A DNA stretch of 51,466 nt, from the NCBI GenBank assembly GCA_046153875.1, contig JBJXFE010000025.1, positions 1 to 51,466 of the forward strand, written 5' to 3'. Under the pieces are notes generated by a model. The model saw only the letters and a list, made by a program, of their open reading frames with translations. It did not search any database and was not told where the DNA came from. The stretch is from JBJXFE01 sp046153875. Lineage in GTDB: Bacteria; Planctomycetota; Phycisphaerae; Phycisphaerales; UBA1924. Position numbers and translations under genes: made by a program. Below are positions 16,537 through 26,257 of the stretch, piece by piece (the first letter of the stretch is position 1; every line of letters starts with the position of its first letter).

Positions 16537-18015
16537 ATGAGTGAGGCAGAGCAGGTGCCGCGTGACCTTGCGCCCGAGCCGGGCAGCCCCACGACCGCTC
16601 GGCTCGCGGGCCTGGCGGTGGTGTCGCTGATTGCGGTGACGGCGGCGCTGCAGCAGGCGGGGGCGGGGCGGCCGAGCGAGCCCGTGCCGACCGCGGGCGC
16701 GGGCGACGTGATGGCCGAGATCGCCCCGCCGGACACCCAGTTCGAGCTCATCGCCAAGCTGATGACGAAGATCGGAATGTGGTTCGACCCGGACTTGCGC
16801 GACGCATTCGCGGGCCAGCTTGACGGCTTGGCGCGGACGCCCGAGGACGTGCTGCGGGCGGCGATCGTGGCCGCGGAGTTGCACGGCGGCGACCTATCGG
16901 AGGACGCGCTGGCGGACGTCCGCGAGCGTGCAACCGCGGGATCGCCGCTGCGCCGCGATGCCGAGATCGCCGAGTTCATCTACCGACCGCCGCCCGCGCC
17001 GGATGCCCCGCCCGCCGAGAACGGCGCCGCGCCCGCGGCGGACGCGGAGATGATCGGCTTCGTGAAGCGGCACGGCTGGATCGGCCGCGTGGCGGCGGCA
17101 CGGGCCAACGGGATCGACGACGCGGATTACCAGCGGCTCATCGGCGGGGGCGGAGCGATCCTGGGCGTGCTTGGTGTCGTGTTCATCGGAGGCGGGTTGG
17201 CCACACTGCTGGGCCTGGTGCTGCTGGTCGTCGCGGGGTTAGCGTGGTCGCGGACGCCGCCCGCGACGCGGCTGCGTCCGCCGCCGCCCGGGGGCAGCGT
17301 GTTCCTTGAGACCGTCGCGATGTTCATCGCGGCGTTTATCGCGCTCAAGCTGTGCGGAGCGGTAGTGGCCGTGGTGTTCGACGACGACGCGGCCACGACG
17401 TTTGCCCTCGTCGCGCAGTGGACTCTGTTGCTCACCGCGCTCTGGCCTGGCGTCCGCGGGGTGCCGCTGCGTCGGGCGTTCGGCACGCTCGGGCTGCATC
17501 GCGGACGCGGCGTGCTTCGCGAACTGGGGAGCGGCGTGATCGGCTACATCGCATGCCTGCCGTTCTTCATCGCGGGCGTCCTCGTAAGCACCGCGCTCAT
17601 GCTCCTGTGGGCGCGGGCGCGCGCGATGCTGGGCCTGCCCGAGGGTGAGCCGCCTTCGAACCCGATCGTGGAGATCATCGCGGAGCAGCGCGGCTCATGG
17701 CTGTTCGTGATGTTCGCGCTGCTCGCGGCCCTATGGGCCCCGATGGCCGAGGAAACCATCTTTCGCGGCGCGCTCTACGGGCACCTGCGGCGGCGGTGGC
17801 ACTGGTTCCTGGCGGCGACCATGACGGCCCTGACGTTCGGGCTCATGCACGGGTACCAGTTCCTGATGCTGGGCCCGGTGATCGGCCTGGGGTTCGGGTT
17901 CGCGCTGCTGCGGGAGTGGCGTGGATCGCTGATCGCGCCGATGACGGCGCACTTCATTCACAACACGACGTTGCTGGTCGTGATGACGACGATCCTGACC
18001 ATGCTGGGTGACTAG
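16537..18015 (+). CDS. CPBP-family intramembrane glutamic protease
   Basis: 492 residues. An N-terminal membrane helix (LAGLAVVSLIAVTAAL) is followed by a soluble region of about 150 residues, then six or more hydrophobic segments from residue 205 on. The C-terminal third carries the CPBP (Rce1/ABI) motifs: MAEETIFRGALYGHLRRR with the EExxxR site, FGLMHGYQFL with the second-motif His, and a final MTAHFIHNTTLL. These proteases cleave membrane-associated substrates; some bacterial members mature peptides or confer immunity to bacteriocins. The soluble domain before the catalytic part is unusual in length and not recognised. It stands alone between two minus-strand groups. Confidence 0.88.
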   Translation: MSEAEQVPRDLAPEPGSPTTARLAGLAVVSLIAVTAALQQAGAGRPSEPVPTAGAGDVMAEIAPPDTQFELIAKLMTKIGMWFDPDLRDAFAGQLDGLARTPEDVLRAAIVAAELHGGDLSEDALADVRERATAGSPLRRDAEIAEFIYRPPPAPDAPPAENGAAPAADAEMIGFVKRHGWIGRVAAARANGIDDADYQRLIGGGGAILGVLGVVFIGGGLATLLGLVLLVVAGLAWSRTPPATRLRPPPPGGSVFLETVAMFIAAFIALKLCGAVVAVVFDDDAATTFALVAQWTLLLTALWPGVRGVPLRRAFGTLGLHRGRGVLRELGSGVIGYIACLPFFIAGVLVSTALMLLWARARAMLGLPEGEPPSNPIVEIIAEQRGSWLFVMFALLAALWAPMAEETIFRGALYGHLRRRWHWFLAATMTALTFGLMHGYQFLMLGPVIGLGFGFALLREWRGSLIAPMTAHFIHNTTLLVVMTTILTMLGD

Positions 18016-18023
18016 CTGCCGCC

Positions 18024-19280
18024 TCAGCCCGGCGGTGCGTCGAGCAAGATGATCGGGCGGCGCAGGGTGATGCGGTCCTGGATCGCGCCGTAGCGCCCGG
18101 GTTCGATGGTGAGGCGCAGCCGCCCGCCGGGCTCGGCGACGGGCACGTTGATCGCGAGGCGGGGGCGCTCGGCGTGGACACGCTCGCGGAGCAGCTCCAC
18201 GGCGCGGCCGCGGGACGTAACGACGGAAACGACGACCTCGCAATCGCCCCAGGACCAGAGCTCCGGGGTCAGCTCCGCCTCGGCGGAGACGCGGGCCGCG
18301 CCCGCCGGGAGCGCCCACTCGACGGTCATGGGACCGGGCAGGACGATGTCGGCCGCGCCGAGCACCGCGGCGTCGCCCGGCCCGCGGCGGGCCGGTTCGG
18401 TCCAGCGGCGATCGCCGACCGGCGTCTGGGCGATAGACTCGATCGCGCCGAGCGGGACGATGCGGGCCGCGTCGAACGCGACGGCGGCGATGTCGGCGAG
18501 TGAATAGCGCCCGGCGTCCGCGGCTTCCCCGGTGGCGAGCGTGTGGGGCCCTCCCGCGGGCTCGGGGGGGATGAAGGCGGGCGTGATCGTGACCTCGCCG
18601 GCGCGCGACGTGCGGAACGACGCGACGCGAACAATGCTGCCGTCCGAGAGCCAGGCGGTGAGCCCGGCGAGCGGCTCCGACGGGTTGGCGAGATCGGCTT
18701 GCGCGATACGGCGTGACGAAACCTCGCGGGCCTCACCGCCGACCTCGACCCGCACGATCATGCCGAACGCCGCCACGAACCCGTTGAGACGGTCGCCGTT
18801 GACCAGCAGGATGGAATCCTCGGCGTCGCCCGGCGGGCGGGCGGCGGACCGCGCCGCGACGCGCCGCAAGACGACGCGGGCGACCTGATCCAGGGGCAGG
18901 CTCACTGCCCCGAAGACCGGGTGCTTCCACAGGGCGGCGTCGTCCGGCGCGTCGCCCGGGCGGAGGATGCCCGCGAGCCGCTGGCCGTCGGTCAGCCAGA
19001 GCGCCGGCAACGGCGGGTTTGGCGGCGCGGCGCCGGGCGGCGGGACGATGGCGACATACGCGGACTGCGGCTCGTCGCGGAAGAGCCCGCCGGCGTCCAC
19101 GTAACGGACCTGCCCGGCGTCGAGCGACACGAGCGTGACAGCCCGCTCCTGGAGCCGATCGTCGATCAGAATACGGGGGACGCCGCCGTCCTGCGGGGGC
19201 GCTTGCGGCGCGGCGGCGGCATGCCCGCCCACCGCAGCCAGCAGGAGAGGGACGAGGGCGTGGACAGCGGCACACATCAA
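18024..19280 (-). CDS. Exported beta-rich protein of unknown function
   Basis: 418 residues with a signal peptide (MMCAAVHALVPLLLAAVGGHAAAA). The mature protein is beta-rich with repeated strand-turn patterns such as ILLVNGDRLNGFVAAF and AWLSDGSIVRVASF, found in planctomycete exported proteins, and a C-terminal domain (VEWALPAGAARVSAEAELTP, CEVVVSVVTSRG, GGRLRLTIEPG) that resembles an NPCBM-like carbohydrate-binding sandwich; that match is tentative. It is the last gene of a four-gene minus-strand run and starts three bases after the preceding stop. Confidence 0.72.
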   Translation of the reverse strand: MMCAAVHALVPLLLAAVGGHAAAAPQAPPQDGGVPRILIDDRLQERAVTLVSLDAGQVRYVDAGGLFRDEPQSAYVAIVPPPGAAPPNPPLPALWLTDGQRLAGILRPGDAPDDAALWKHPVFGAVSLPLDQVARVVLRRVAARSAARPPGDAEDSILLVNGDRLNGFVAAFGMIVRVEVGGEAREVSSRRIAQADLANPSEPLAGLTAWLSDGSIVRVASFRTSRAGEVTITPAFIPPEPAGGPHTLATGEAADAGRYSLADIAAVAFDAARIVPLGAIESIAQTPVGDRRWTEPARRGPGDAAVLGAADIVLPGPMTVEWALPAGAARVSAEAELTPELWSWGDCEVVVSVVTSRGRAVELLRERVHAERPRLAINVPVAEPGGRLRLTIEPGRYGAIQDRITLRRPIILLDAPPG

Positions 19281-19283
19281 CTA

Positions 19284-20369
19284 CTACTTCTGAAAGATCG
19301 GGAGATAACGCTTGGGCATCTGGAGAACGATGAGCGACATGGCCGTCGCGTAGCTGTTGCCGACGCTCCGGTCTTCCCAGCTTCCGTCGGGGAGCTGGGT
19401 ATCGATGAGCTCGCGGCGGATGGCGGGCCACCAGCGCCCCCAGGTTTCGCCCCCCGCGAGGTACATGGCCTGGACGGCGTAGTAGTGCCCATAGAAGTAG
19501 TGGGCCCGGGGCGGGTTGGCGACGCCGGGGAGGGCCTCGCGCAGGAGGTATTCGACGCCGCGATCGATGGCGTTGTCCTCGTAGATCCCGGCGTAGAACA
19601 GGCTGGCAACGCCCGCGGCGGATCGCGGCCAACCGCTCTGCCCGCTCTCGAGCTGGTACTTGAACCCGCCGTCGGGGTTCTGGCACTGTCGGACATACTG
19701 GACGGCGCGGTCGATGGTGGATTTGGCGACTTCGAGCCCCGCGTTGCGCGCGGAGCGCAGGGCCATGATCTCGCAGATGGTCACGCTGATGTCGGCGTCA
19801 TACGGGACGGGGTTGTAGCGCCACCCGCCCTGCTCGTTCTGGGTTTTCTCGATGAGGTGGACGGCGCGGACGAGGGCGTCGTGGACGCGGTCGGAGAGCG
19901 CCGGGTCGTTGAGCGACGCGGTCATGCCGTAGACCTCGCCCAGGAAGAGCGCGGAGAACCCGTGCCCGTACATCGGCCCGTTGGCGGCGTCACTGGCAAT
20001 GAGCCCGCTCTCGGTGCAGTTGGCCAGGACGTAGTCCAGGGCCTTGCCGACGTTGATGCCGAACTCGCCGCGCCCGGGGACGTGTCCGTCGGCCATGAAC
20101 GCGATGCCGGCCAGCGCGGTGACGGCGACGTTCCGTCCGTAGCGGCCCTCGCCGAAGGAGCCGTCCTCCATCTGCTGGGCGGCGAGGAAGGCGAGCCCCT
20201 TGGTGACGGCCGCGTCGAGCTCGGGGGTGATTTCACCGGCGTCGGGGTTGTTCTGGGCGGATGCGGCGGCGGCCGCGGGGCGCGGCGCGGGCTCGGCGTC
20301 CTGGGCCTGCACCCCGCGGGCGAGGGCTCCAATCGCGGCCAGAGCGATCACGGCGGGGCGGGGGGTCAC
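19284..20369 (-). CDS. Exported prenyltransferase/squalene-oxidase-repeat (alpha/alpha toroid) protein
   Basis: 361 residues from a GTG at 20369 that overlaps the upstream stop by four bases and opens a signal peptide (VTPRPAVIALAAIGALARGVQA). The body shows repeated QxxxGxF/W motifs of the squalene cyclase/prenyltransferase toroid: QMEDGSFGEGRYGRN, QNEQGGWRYNP, QNPDGGFKYQ and QLPDGSWEDRSVGNSYATAM. The catalytic DxDD of cyclases was not seen, so this is probably a binding or scaffold toroid in the envelope, as in many planctomycete proteins, rather than an enzyme. A longer frame from 20489 would lie inside the previous gene. Confidence 0.85.
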   Translation of the reverse strand: MTPRPAVIALAAIGALARGVQAQDAEPAPRPAAAAASAQNNPDAGEITPELDAAVTKGLAFLAAQQMEDGSFGEGRYGRNVAVTALAGIAFMADGHVPGRGEFGINVGKALDYVLANCTESGLIASDAANGPMYGHGFSALFLGEVYGMTASLNDPALSDRVHDALVRAVHLIEKTQNEQGGWRYNPVPYDADISVTICEIMALRSARNAGLEVAKSTIDRAVQYVRQCQNPDGGFKYQLESGQSGWPRSAAGVASLFYAGIYEDNAIDRGVEYLLREALPGVANPPRAHYFYGHYYAVQAMYLAGGETWGRWWPAIRRELIDTQLPDGSWEDRSVGNSYATAMSLIVLQMPKRYLPIFQK

Positions 20370-21127
20370 TTGGGCTCCTCCGCGAGCTTGCGGTAGTAGG
20401 CCTCGGTCATCCGCTGGTAGAGCGCGCTGAACTTGTCGCTGCGACCCTGGAGGAGGGCGTCGCGGACACGGGCGGGCAGGGCACCCCACGCGGCGCCGCG
20501 GGCCGCGAGCTCGGGGTTCAGCGGGCCGTCCTCCCGACCGGGGGGCATGCGCTCGTCGCGGTTGTCGCCGTTGGCCGCGTCCTGGGGGGTCGACTGCTGC
20601 TGCTGGCTCGGCTGGTTCTGCTGGTCGCGCTGCGGGCGGTTCGACGAGCTGGAGCTGGACTGGCGGCGCTGCTGCTTCTGTTGCTCGGCGGACTTGATGA
20701 GCATGTCGAGCTTGCGGACCACGTCTTCCTGAAGACGCTGCGTCCGCAGGCCCGTGTCGCGCGAGTCCGTGAGGCGCTTGGCCGTCTGGCCCATGAGGTC
20801 AACGGCCTGGCGGAACTGCTCCGCGGCCTCGCCGGGGGAGAGCTGGCGCTCCAGCTCGGCCTTGTCGGGGTCCGCGGGCGGGGGACGCTTGCCGGGCGTG
20901 GCGGTCGTGGGCAGGCCGAGAAGATCGTCAAGGCTCGGCAGCGGCATCGGGTCCGCGGGCTGGGCGGGAGGCTTGACGGGCGGCTCGGCTTTGGGCGCCT
21001 CGGCCGGCGGCTTGGCGGGCTGGGCGGCCTCGGACTGCCCGTGCGCGGGCGCGGCGAGCGCGGCCCAGGCGATGAGCATCCACGAGCGGCGATGGAAGCG
21101 GCGGGGCGTGCTCGGGCAGGTGCTCAT
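20366..21127 (-). CDS. Exported Gln/Ser-rich helical protein
   Basis: 253 residues from the ATG at 21127, which overlaps the upstream stop by four bases. A signal peptide (RSWMLIAWAALAAPAHGQ) is followed by a Pro/Ala/Lys linker, a helical segment (LSPGEAAEQFRQAVDLMGQT, then QEDVVRKLDMLIKSAEQQ), a very low-complexity Gln/Ser/Asn/Arg tract (SSSSSSNRPQRDQQNQPSQQ), and a C-terminal conserved-looking helix (WGALPARVRDALLQGRSDKF, then YQRMTEAYYRKLAEEP). The C-terminal part recurs in planctomycete envelope operons with a DUF4175-like partner, as here. Biochemical role unknown. Confidence 0.78.
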   Translation of the reverse strand: MSTCPSTPRRFHRRSWMLIAWAALAAPAHGQSEAAQPAKPPAEAPKAEPPVKPPAQPADPMPLPSLDDLLGLPTTATPGKRPPPADPDKAELERQLSPGEAAEQFRQAVDLMGQTAKRLTDSRDTGLRTQRLQEDVVRKLDMLIKSAEQQKQQRRQSSSSSSNRPQRDQQNQPSQQQQSTPQDAANGDNRDERMPPGREDGPLNPELAARGAAWGALPARVRDALLQGRSDKFSALYQRMTEAYYRKLAEEPK

Positions 21128-24100
21128 GGGCGGTTCTCCGCGGGCGGATCGCCGCCCGGCCGCTGCTCGAGCTTTTCGATCAGGGCCTGGGCGCGCTCGG
21201 CGAGATTCTGCTGCAATCGACCCAGGGCTTCGAGCTCGGCGGGCAGAGCGGAGTCGCGCGCCTCGTCGAGGGCGCGTGTGCTCGCGGCGGCCTGCTGCTG
21301 GAGGCCCTTGAGCAGGCGGAGTTCGGCCATGTCGGGGATGAGCGGGGGCGGCTGGCTGCCGCCCTGACCTTCGCCGCCGCTCTCGTCGCCGCCCTCCGCA
21401 TCCTGGAACTGGTCCTCCTGGTTGGCGGAGTCGGCGAGGGCTTCGACCAGGGCGCGGAGGATGTTGACGGCCGCGTCCTGATCGCGCCCCACGGCGGCGG
21501 TGGACTGCCCGGCGCGGAGTTTCTTCGCGGCGGCGCCCATCACCGCGTCGAGCTGGTCGTGAGCGAACCCGAACACCGCGGCGTCGCCGAGCTCCTCGGT
21601 GCTCTTGCGCAGCTCGTCGAGGCCCTGGCGGAGCGTGTCCTGCCGTTCGCCCAGGCCGCGGAGCTTGAGGCGTTCGCGCCGGTCGGCGTCGCGCCCGAGC
21701 ATCGGCTTCGTTTCGTCGCGGAGGACGACCTGCTGCTCGAGCGTGTCGCGGTAGACGCGGCGGAGCTCCTGGCGCTTGCGGTCCTGGTCGCGCTGCTCGG
21801 CCTCGTCCTCGACGCGCTGGGCCTCGGCCTTGGCGGCGCGCAGATCGCGCAGGCTCGATTGCTCGTCGCGGTCCGCGCCGTCGGCGTCGATCGGCGCGGC
21901 GCGGAGGGCGGCGACGGCGTCGGCCTGTGATTCCGCGGCCTGCCCGATGAGCTGCGCCACCTTCTGCATCTCGCGGAACGCGGCCTTGGACTCGCCCAGC
22001 ACGCCGAGGGTGTTGCGGTTGACGCGGATCATGCCCGCGTCGAGGCCCTCGAGGGCGGCGTTGCCCGCGCGGGCGGCGGCGAGCGCCATAAGCTCGGCCT
22101 CCTGCTGGGCGATCAGCCCGTCGAGCGACTCGATAAGGCTGGCGAGGAGCCGACGGAGTGATTCGTCGCGGTCGCGGTCGGCGTTCTCCAGGTCGTCGAG
22201 CATCTGCTCCATGGCGTCCATGGCCTGCTGCTGCTGCTCCTGGGCCGAGCCGGTCTGGTTCTGCCGGGCCTCCTGAGCGGCCTGATCCATGCGCTCGGGA
22301 ACCTGAGACTGCCGCCCCCGCTGGGCGGCCTGCTGCATCGCGGCGGATTGGGCGGCGTCGGTCTGACGCATCTGTTCGGCACGCTGCTCGAGTGTGTCCA
22401 TCGCGGCGCGGACCTGGTCGGCGAGCTGCTCCTGCTCGCGGCTGATGCGGTCGAGCTCCTCGCGCTCGCGTGGCGAGAGGTCGCCGGGCTCGCGGCCGAC
22501 CGTGCGACGACCGGTCTCGGCGGTGCGAGCGGCGAGGTCGCGCTGGCGCTCCAGCAGCCGCTGCAGCTCGCGCCGGGCGGCCCACCCGTCCTCGCCGCGG
22601 TCGAGCATGTCGATGACGTTCCCGAGCCGGTCGCGGGTGTCGTTCTGGTCCTTCTGCGCTTCGCGGGCGTCCTCGGGGGTCAGCTCGGCGTGCTCGGGGC
22701 TGGGGCTGTCCTGGGCGGCGCGGTCGAGGCGCGCGCCCGCCTGCTCCGCGGATTGGCGGGCGGCGTCGAGCTGCTCGCGGACGTCCTCGAGCAGGCCGGT
22801 GAGGCCCGCGTCGTCGAGCGCGTTGCGCTCCGCGCGGTCGAGCAGTTGCTCGGCGAGCTTGGCCTGCTGTTCGAGGCGCGGGCCCAGCCCGCCCTGCCGG
22901 CGGCGTTCCTCTTCGGAGACGAACCCGCGCCCGGTCGCGGCGATGAGCTCGCACTGGTCCTGGTCGAGGCGGATGGCGGCCTGCCGAAGGCCCTGGAGCT
23001 CGCGCCGCATCTGCCCGACGAGCTCATCCTCGGTGACGACGCGGAGCTTGCGGGGCGCGGAGCGGACAGCATCGTGCCGCAGGCCGCCCGCGTCGTACCC
23101 GTCGGTGGCGACCGCGTAGAGCCACAGCTCGTCGCCGGGCTTGAGGGTGAAACCCTCCAGGGCGACGCGACCGGCGACGATCCACTGCGTGGCGTCGCGG
23201 CCCTCGGCGGGGCCGGTGCTGATCGGGGCGGGATCGCCCGCGGCCTCGGGGGGCACGCCCATCGAGGTCGAGGGGCGGCGCGCGGGCTGGGCGTCCAGCG
23301 TCAGGGAGGCGACCCCCACGTCGTCCCGGGCCTCGCCGGCCGCGTCGATGATCGCGGTCGCGAGCACCACCTCGTCCTGTTCGGGGAGCGTGACCGCGGC
23401 GGTCGGCGCGCGGTCCTCGACGGCGTCGAAGGTGAACACGGACTCGTCGCGCGGCCCGAGCCCGAACTCATCGCGGGCGGCGATGGGCACGCGCGTCGTC
23501 GCGCGGAGCGCCCACGCGACGGACCAGGCGTCGCCGGTGGCGGCCAGGCGCGCGTCGTCGCCGAAGGCCACGCCCGGCATCGCTCGCGCCAGCCAGGCGT
23601 CGCGTGCGGCGGGCTCGGTCAGGTCGCCGGGGGGCGGGAGCGGTTTGTTGAAGCGGACGGCCAACTCGACCACCGACCCGGCGAGCACCGGGCCGACGAT
23701 CGCGCGCTGGTCGTCGCCGGCCCCGAGATCGTGCTCCCCGGCGACGAAGCGCGCACGGGCCCCGCCGGTCGCTTCCGCCGCGTATGCGGGGGGCGTCACG
23801 CGGGCGGTCGCTCCGGCGACCGCGGGCGGCTCGACCAATGGGATGCGCCGCGGCGCGGTCGCGTCGTCGAGCGTCTCGAACCAGTACTCCAACGCGAGGA
23901 GAGGACGCGGCCCGGACTCGGTGCCGCGGGCGGAGAGGCCCGAGACGCCCGGTTCCACCAGCTGCTCGAAGAGCGCGCCGGTGACGGTGGTGGCGCCCAC
24001 GCCGATGGTGACGGGCTTGAACTGCGGGGCGAGGGTGGCCCGCTGGATCGGCCCGGGCTCGCCGTCACGGATCACGCGGTAGCGCGCCTCGACGCGGGCG

Positions 24101-24840
24101 CGGTCGGCGGGGATGTCCGAGCGGACCATGGCGGCCCGCAGAGGGAGCGCGGAGCCGATCGCGTGAACATCCAGCGCGGTCGCGTCGGCGATCTCCGTGC
24201 GCTTGGGCCACTCCACGCTCACCCACGGCGCGGCGACGCGGGTCAGACCCGTGAGAGCAAGGTCGCGTCCGGCGGACCAGGTCGCGGCGGCGGCGACACC
24301 CGCCGTCGCGGCCAGCAGGAGCAGACCCGCGGCGTTGCGGTCGCGGCGCAAGAGGGGCACGCGCCCGATGGAGTCGAACCGGCGTGCGGCGTCCTCAACG
24401 GCGCGCGAGGACATCCACGCGGCCGCGGGCGTCATGGCGGAACGGGCGGTGTCGAACTCGAGCCCCGACGCGAGGACGCCGGCGAGGCCGGCCCGCTTCG
24501 CCTCGGGCGTGCGCTCGACGCGGAGCGCCACCTCGGTGAGGGAGGGGCGGAAGGTCCACGCGGGAAGGAGCCAGCGGCGCGCCGCCACGGCGAGGGCCGT
24601 GAGCGCCACGATGAGCGCCCCGCCGCGCATCCAGTCGGGCATGCGCAATGTGTAGTCGAGCGCCCCGGCGACGATCAGGTAGGCGATCGCGCCGCAGACG
24701 AGCCACGTCAGCGCCGAGAACATCAGCGAGAGCCTGGCGCGCGACCGGGCCCGTGCCAATCGCCGCGCCACGACGGCTGTCCCGCCCTTCGCGGTTTCGC
24801 CGGGGCGTCCCGGGGCAGGGCTGTCGGGCTCGCTGCTCAT
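21124..24840 (-). CDS. Giant membrane coiled-coil protein, DUF4175-like
   Basis: 1238 residues. Three hydrophobic helices (about residues 38-60, 72-95 and 172-187) are followed by an extracytoplasmic beta-rich region (about 190-600) with repeated calls such as PLLALEYWFETLDD and EVVLATAIIDAAGEARDDVG, and then some 600 residues of charged, Gln-rich helix: LRQAAIRLDQDQCELI, LEQQAKLAEQLLDRAERNAL, AQEQQQQAMDAMEQMLDDLE. The layout resembles large DUF4175-type proteins of Planctomycetes, often near BatA/von Willebrand genes, though none are in the window. First gene of the four-gene run; an AGGAG lies about 12 bases before the ATG. Function unknown; a structural or envelope-tethering role is inferred only from architecture. 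Confidence 0.78.
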   Translation of the reverse strand: MSSEPDSPAPGRPGETAKGGTAVVARRLARARSRARLSLMFSALTWLVCGAIAYLIVAGALDYTLRMPDWMRGGALIVALTALAVAARRWLLPAWTFRPSLTEVALRVERTPEAKRAGLAGVLASGLEFDTARSAMTPAAAWMSSRAVEDAARRFDSIGRVPLLRRDRNAAGLLLLAATAGVAAAATWSAGRDLALTGLTRVAAPWVSVEWPKRTEIADATALDVHAIGSALPLRAAMVRSDIPADRARVEARYRVIRDGEPGPIQRATLAPQFKPVTIGVGATTVTGALFEQLVEPGVSGLSARGTESGPRPLLALEYWFETLDDATAPRRIPLVEPPAVAGATARVTPPAYAAEATGGARARFVAGEHDLGAGDDQRAIVGPVLAGSVVELAVRFNKPLPPPGDLTEPAARDAWLARAMPGVAFGDDARLAATGDAWSVAWALRATTRVPIAARDEFGLGPRDESVFTFDAVEDRAPTAAVTLPEQDEVVLATAIIDAAGEARDDVGVASLTLDAQPARRPSTSMGVPPEAAGDPAPISTGPAEGRDATQWIVAGRVALEGFTLKPGDELWLYAVATDGYDAGGLRHDAVRSAPRKLRVVTEDELVGQMRRELQGLRQAAIRLDQDQCELIAATGRGFVSEEERRRQGGLGPRLEQQAKLAEQLLDRAERNALDDAGLTGLLEDVREQLDAARQSAEQAGARLDRAAQDSPSPEHAELTPEDAREAQKDQNDTRDRLGNVIDMLDRGEDGWAARRELQRLLERQRDLAARTAETGRRTVGREPGDLSPREREELDRISREQEQLADQVRAAMDTLEQRAEQMRQTDAAQSAAMQQAAQRGRQSQVPERMDQAAQEARQNQTGSAQEQQQQAMDAMEQMLDDLENADRDRDESLRRLLASLIESLDGLIAQQEAELMALAAARAGNAALEGLDAGMIRVNRNTLGVLGESKAAFREMQKVAQLIGQAAESQADAVAALRAAPIDADGADRDEQSSLRDLRAAKAEAQRVEDEAEQRDQDRKRQELRRVYRDTLEQQVVLRDETKPMLGRDADRRERLKLRGLGERQDTLRQGLDELRKSTEELGDAAVFGFAHDQLDAVMGAAAKKLRAGQSTAAVGRDQDAAVNILRALVEALADSANQEDQFQDAEGGDESGGEGQGGSQPPPLIPDMAELRLLKGLQQQAAASTRALDEARDSALPAELEALGRLQQNLAERAQALIEKLEQRPGGDPPAENRP

Positions 24841-25014
24841 GATGTCGCGGCTCCTGCAACGCCCTCCGCGGCTTCCACACAGTATCGGACGGCGGACGAT
24901 CCTGACCCGCGGCCCGGAGAACCACGGGCCTCAACTCCCGATACGCACGCCCCCCGTCCCCAGATTGGGCGATCCGACTCCGCCGTACCCCGGGGGTTCC
25001 CGGACCCTGGGGGT

Positions 25015-26115
25015 TTACGGCCCGCCGCGCCCACCGTTCGGCGCGCCCCCGAGGCGGGCGATGTCGCGCTCGATCTCCCGGATGCGCTCGCGGGCCTGGA
25101 CGAGCTGCACCCGGGCGAACTCGAGCTGCAGCTGCGCGTCCTGCCGCCGCTGGACGGGCAGGTCGGCCCGCATCAGTTGGCGCTGGTACTGCTCGATCGA
25201 TTGCTCGAGCCCCGCGGTCAGGGACTGCATGGCTCGGCGCTCGAGCATGAGCTGGTTGGGGTCGCGCCGCAGCCCGCCGGGGCGCGCGTCGATGCGCACA
25301 CGCGGGTTGGCACGACCGATGTCCGCGACGTTGCCCCGGAAGACGGCCGAGGCATCGGGGCCTTGCCCGCCGCGCGGCTCGCCGCCCGCGGAGGCCCAGG
25401 CGTCAGCGGCGGACGGCTCGGCGACGGGCGCCCACGCCGCGGGGGTGAGCCCGCTGTCGATGACCGTGGCTTCACGCTCGGGCGCGGTCACGGCCTGGCA
25501 GCGGATGGCCCAGGCTTCGGTGAGGATCGGGCTGTCGAGGAGCGCCGGCTGGTCGAGCTGATCGCGCCGCCCGAGCCGAACGCGCACAGTGATCGCGTCG
25601 CCGCCGCGGATGACGCCCAGGTCCACCTCGTCGCCGGGGTCGCGGGCGACGATGAGCGCGACGCCGTGGTCGCGGTCGCGCATCGGCACGCCGTCAAACG
25701 TGAGGACGCGGTCACCGGTGCGGAGGACTTCGGCGGCGTGGAACCCGCGGACGACCATGCCCAGGCGCAGACCGCTCTCGCGCGGGAAGGGCTCGAACTG
25801 CACGCCCATGGCGGCGCGCTGCTCGGTGCGGAAGCGCTGGAAGGCCGCGGCGAGGAGCCGCCGGCGCTGCTCGGGCACGAGGTCGGCGCGGGCCAGCGCC
25901 CGCTCCAGGTCCTTGAGCATCGCGTCCGGGTGATCGGCGGCGAGGAGCTGCGTGGCCCGCTCGCGCCGGGCGGGATCGGCCGAGTCCAGATCAGCGACGA
26001 GCGCTGTGATTTCGCCGTCGGACAGGCCGCGGGGGGCGGTGCCGGGCTGGTCCGCCGCGGACCACGCGATGACGCCCCATACGGCGATGACGCCCAGTCG
26101 CCCGATGGTCCGCAC
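25015..26115 (-). CDS. Exported PDZ-domain protein
   Basis: 366 residues from a GTG with GGAGG eight bases upstream. A signal peptide (LGVIAVWGVIAWSAA) is followed by a helical HEAT-like segment (ALVADLDSADPARRERATQL), then a PDZ domain at about residues 100-180 (GVQFEPFPRESGLRLGMVV, VLRTGDRVLTFDGVPM, DPGDEVDLGVIRGGD). After a linker the C-terminus is a long helix rich in Gln/Arg (YQRQLMRADLPVQRRQDAQL). No protease domain is present, so it may act as a scaffold or sensor. It lies 174 bases upstream of the DUF4175-like gene on the same strand. Confidence 0.8.
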   Translation of the reverse strand: MRTIGRLGVIAVWGVIAWSAADQPGTAPRGLSDGEITALVADLDSADPARRERATQLLAADHPDAMLKDLERALARADLVPEQRRRLLAAAFQRFRTEQRAAMGVQFEPFPRESGLRLGMVVRGFHAAEVLRTGDRVLTFDGVPMRDRDHGVALIVARDPGDEVDLGVIRGGDAITVRVRLGRRDQLDQPALLDSPILTEAWAIRCQAVTAPEREATVIDSGLTPAAWAPVAEPSAADAWASAGGEPRGGQGPDASAVFRGNVADIGRANPRVRIDARPGGLRRDPNQLMLERRAMQSLTAGLEQSIEQYQRQLMRADLPVQRRQDAQLQLEFARVQLVQARERIREIERDIARLGGAPNGGRGGP

Positions 26116-26257
26116 GGCGATCCCTCCGGGGCGTCCGCAACGCCCGGTGGGATTGTACCGAACTTTGGCCCGGGCAGCGTCACCAGTTTGTCACCGAACC
26201 GGCGATCGCGGACCATCGCAGGCGTCACAGATTCGTGTGTGATGCCCGCGCGGCGGC

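Noticed and set aside
19284..20369. Calling the toroid protein a squalene-hopene cyclase
   Set aside because: Only the QxxxGxW-like repeats are seen; the DxDD site is missing and the protein is too short.
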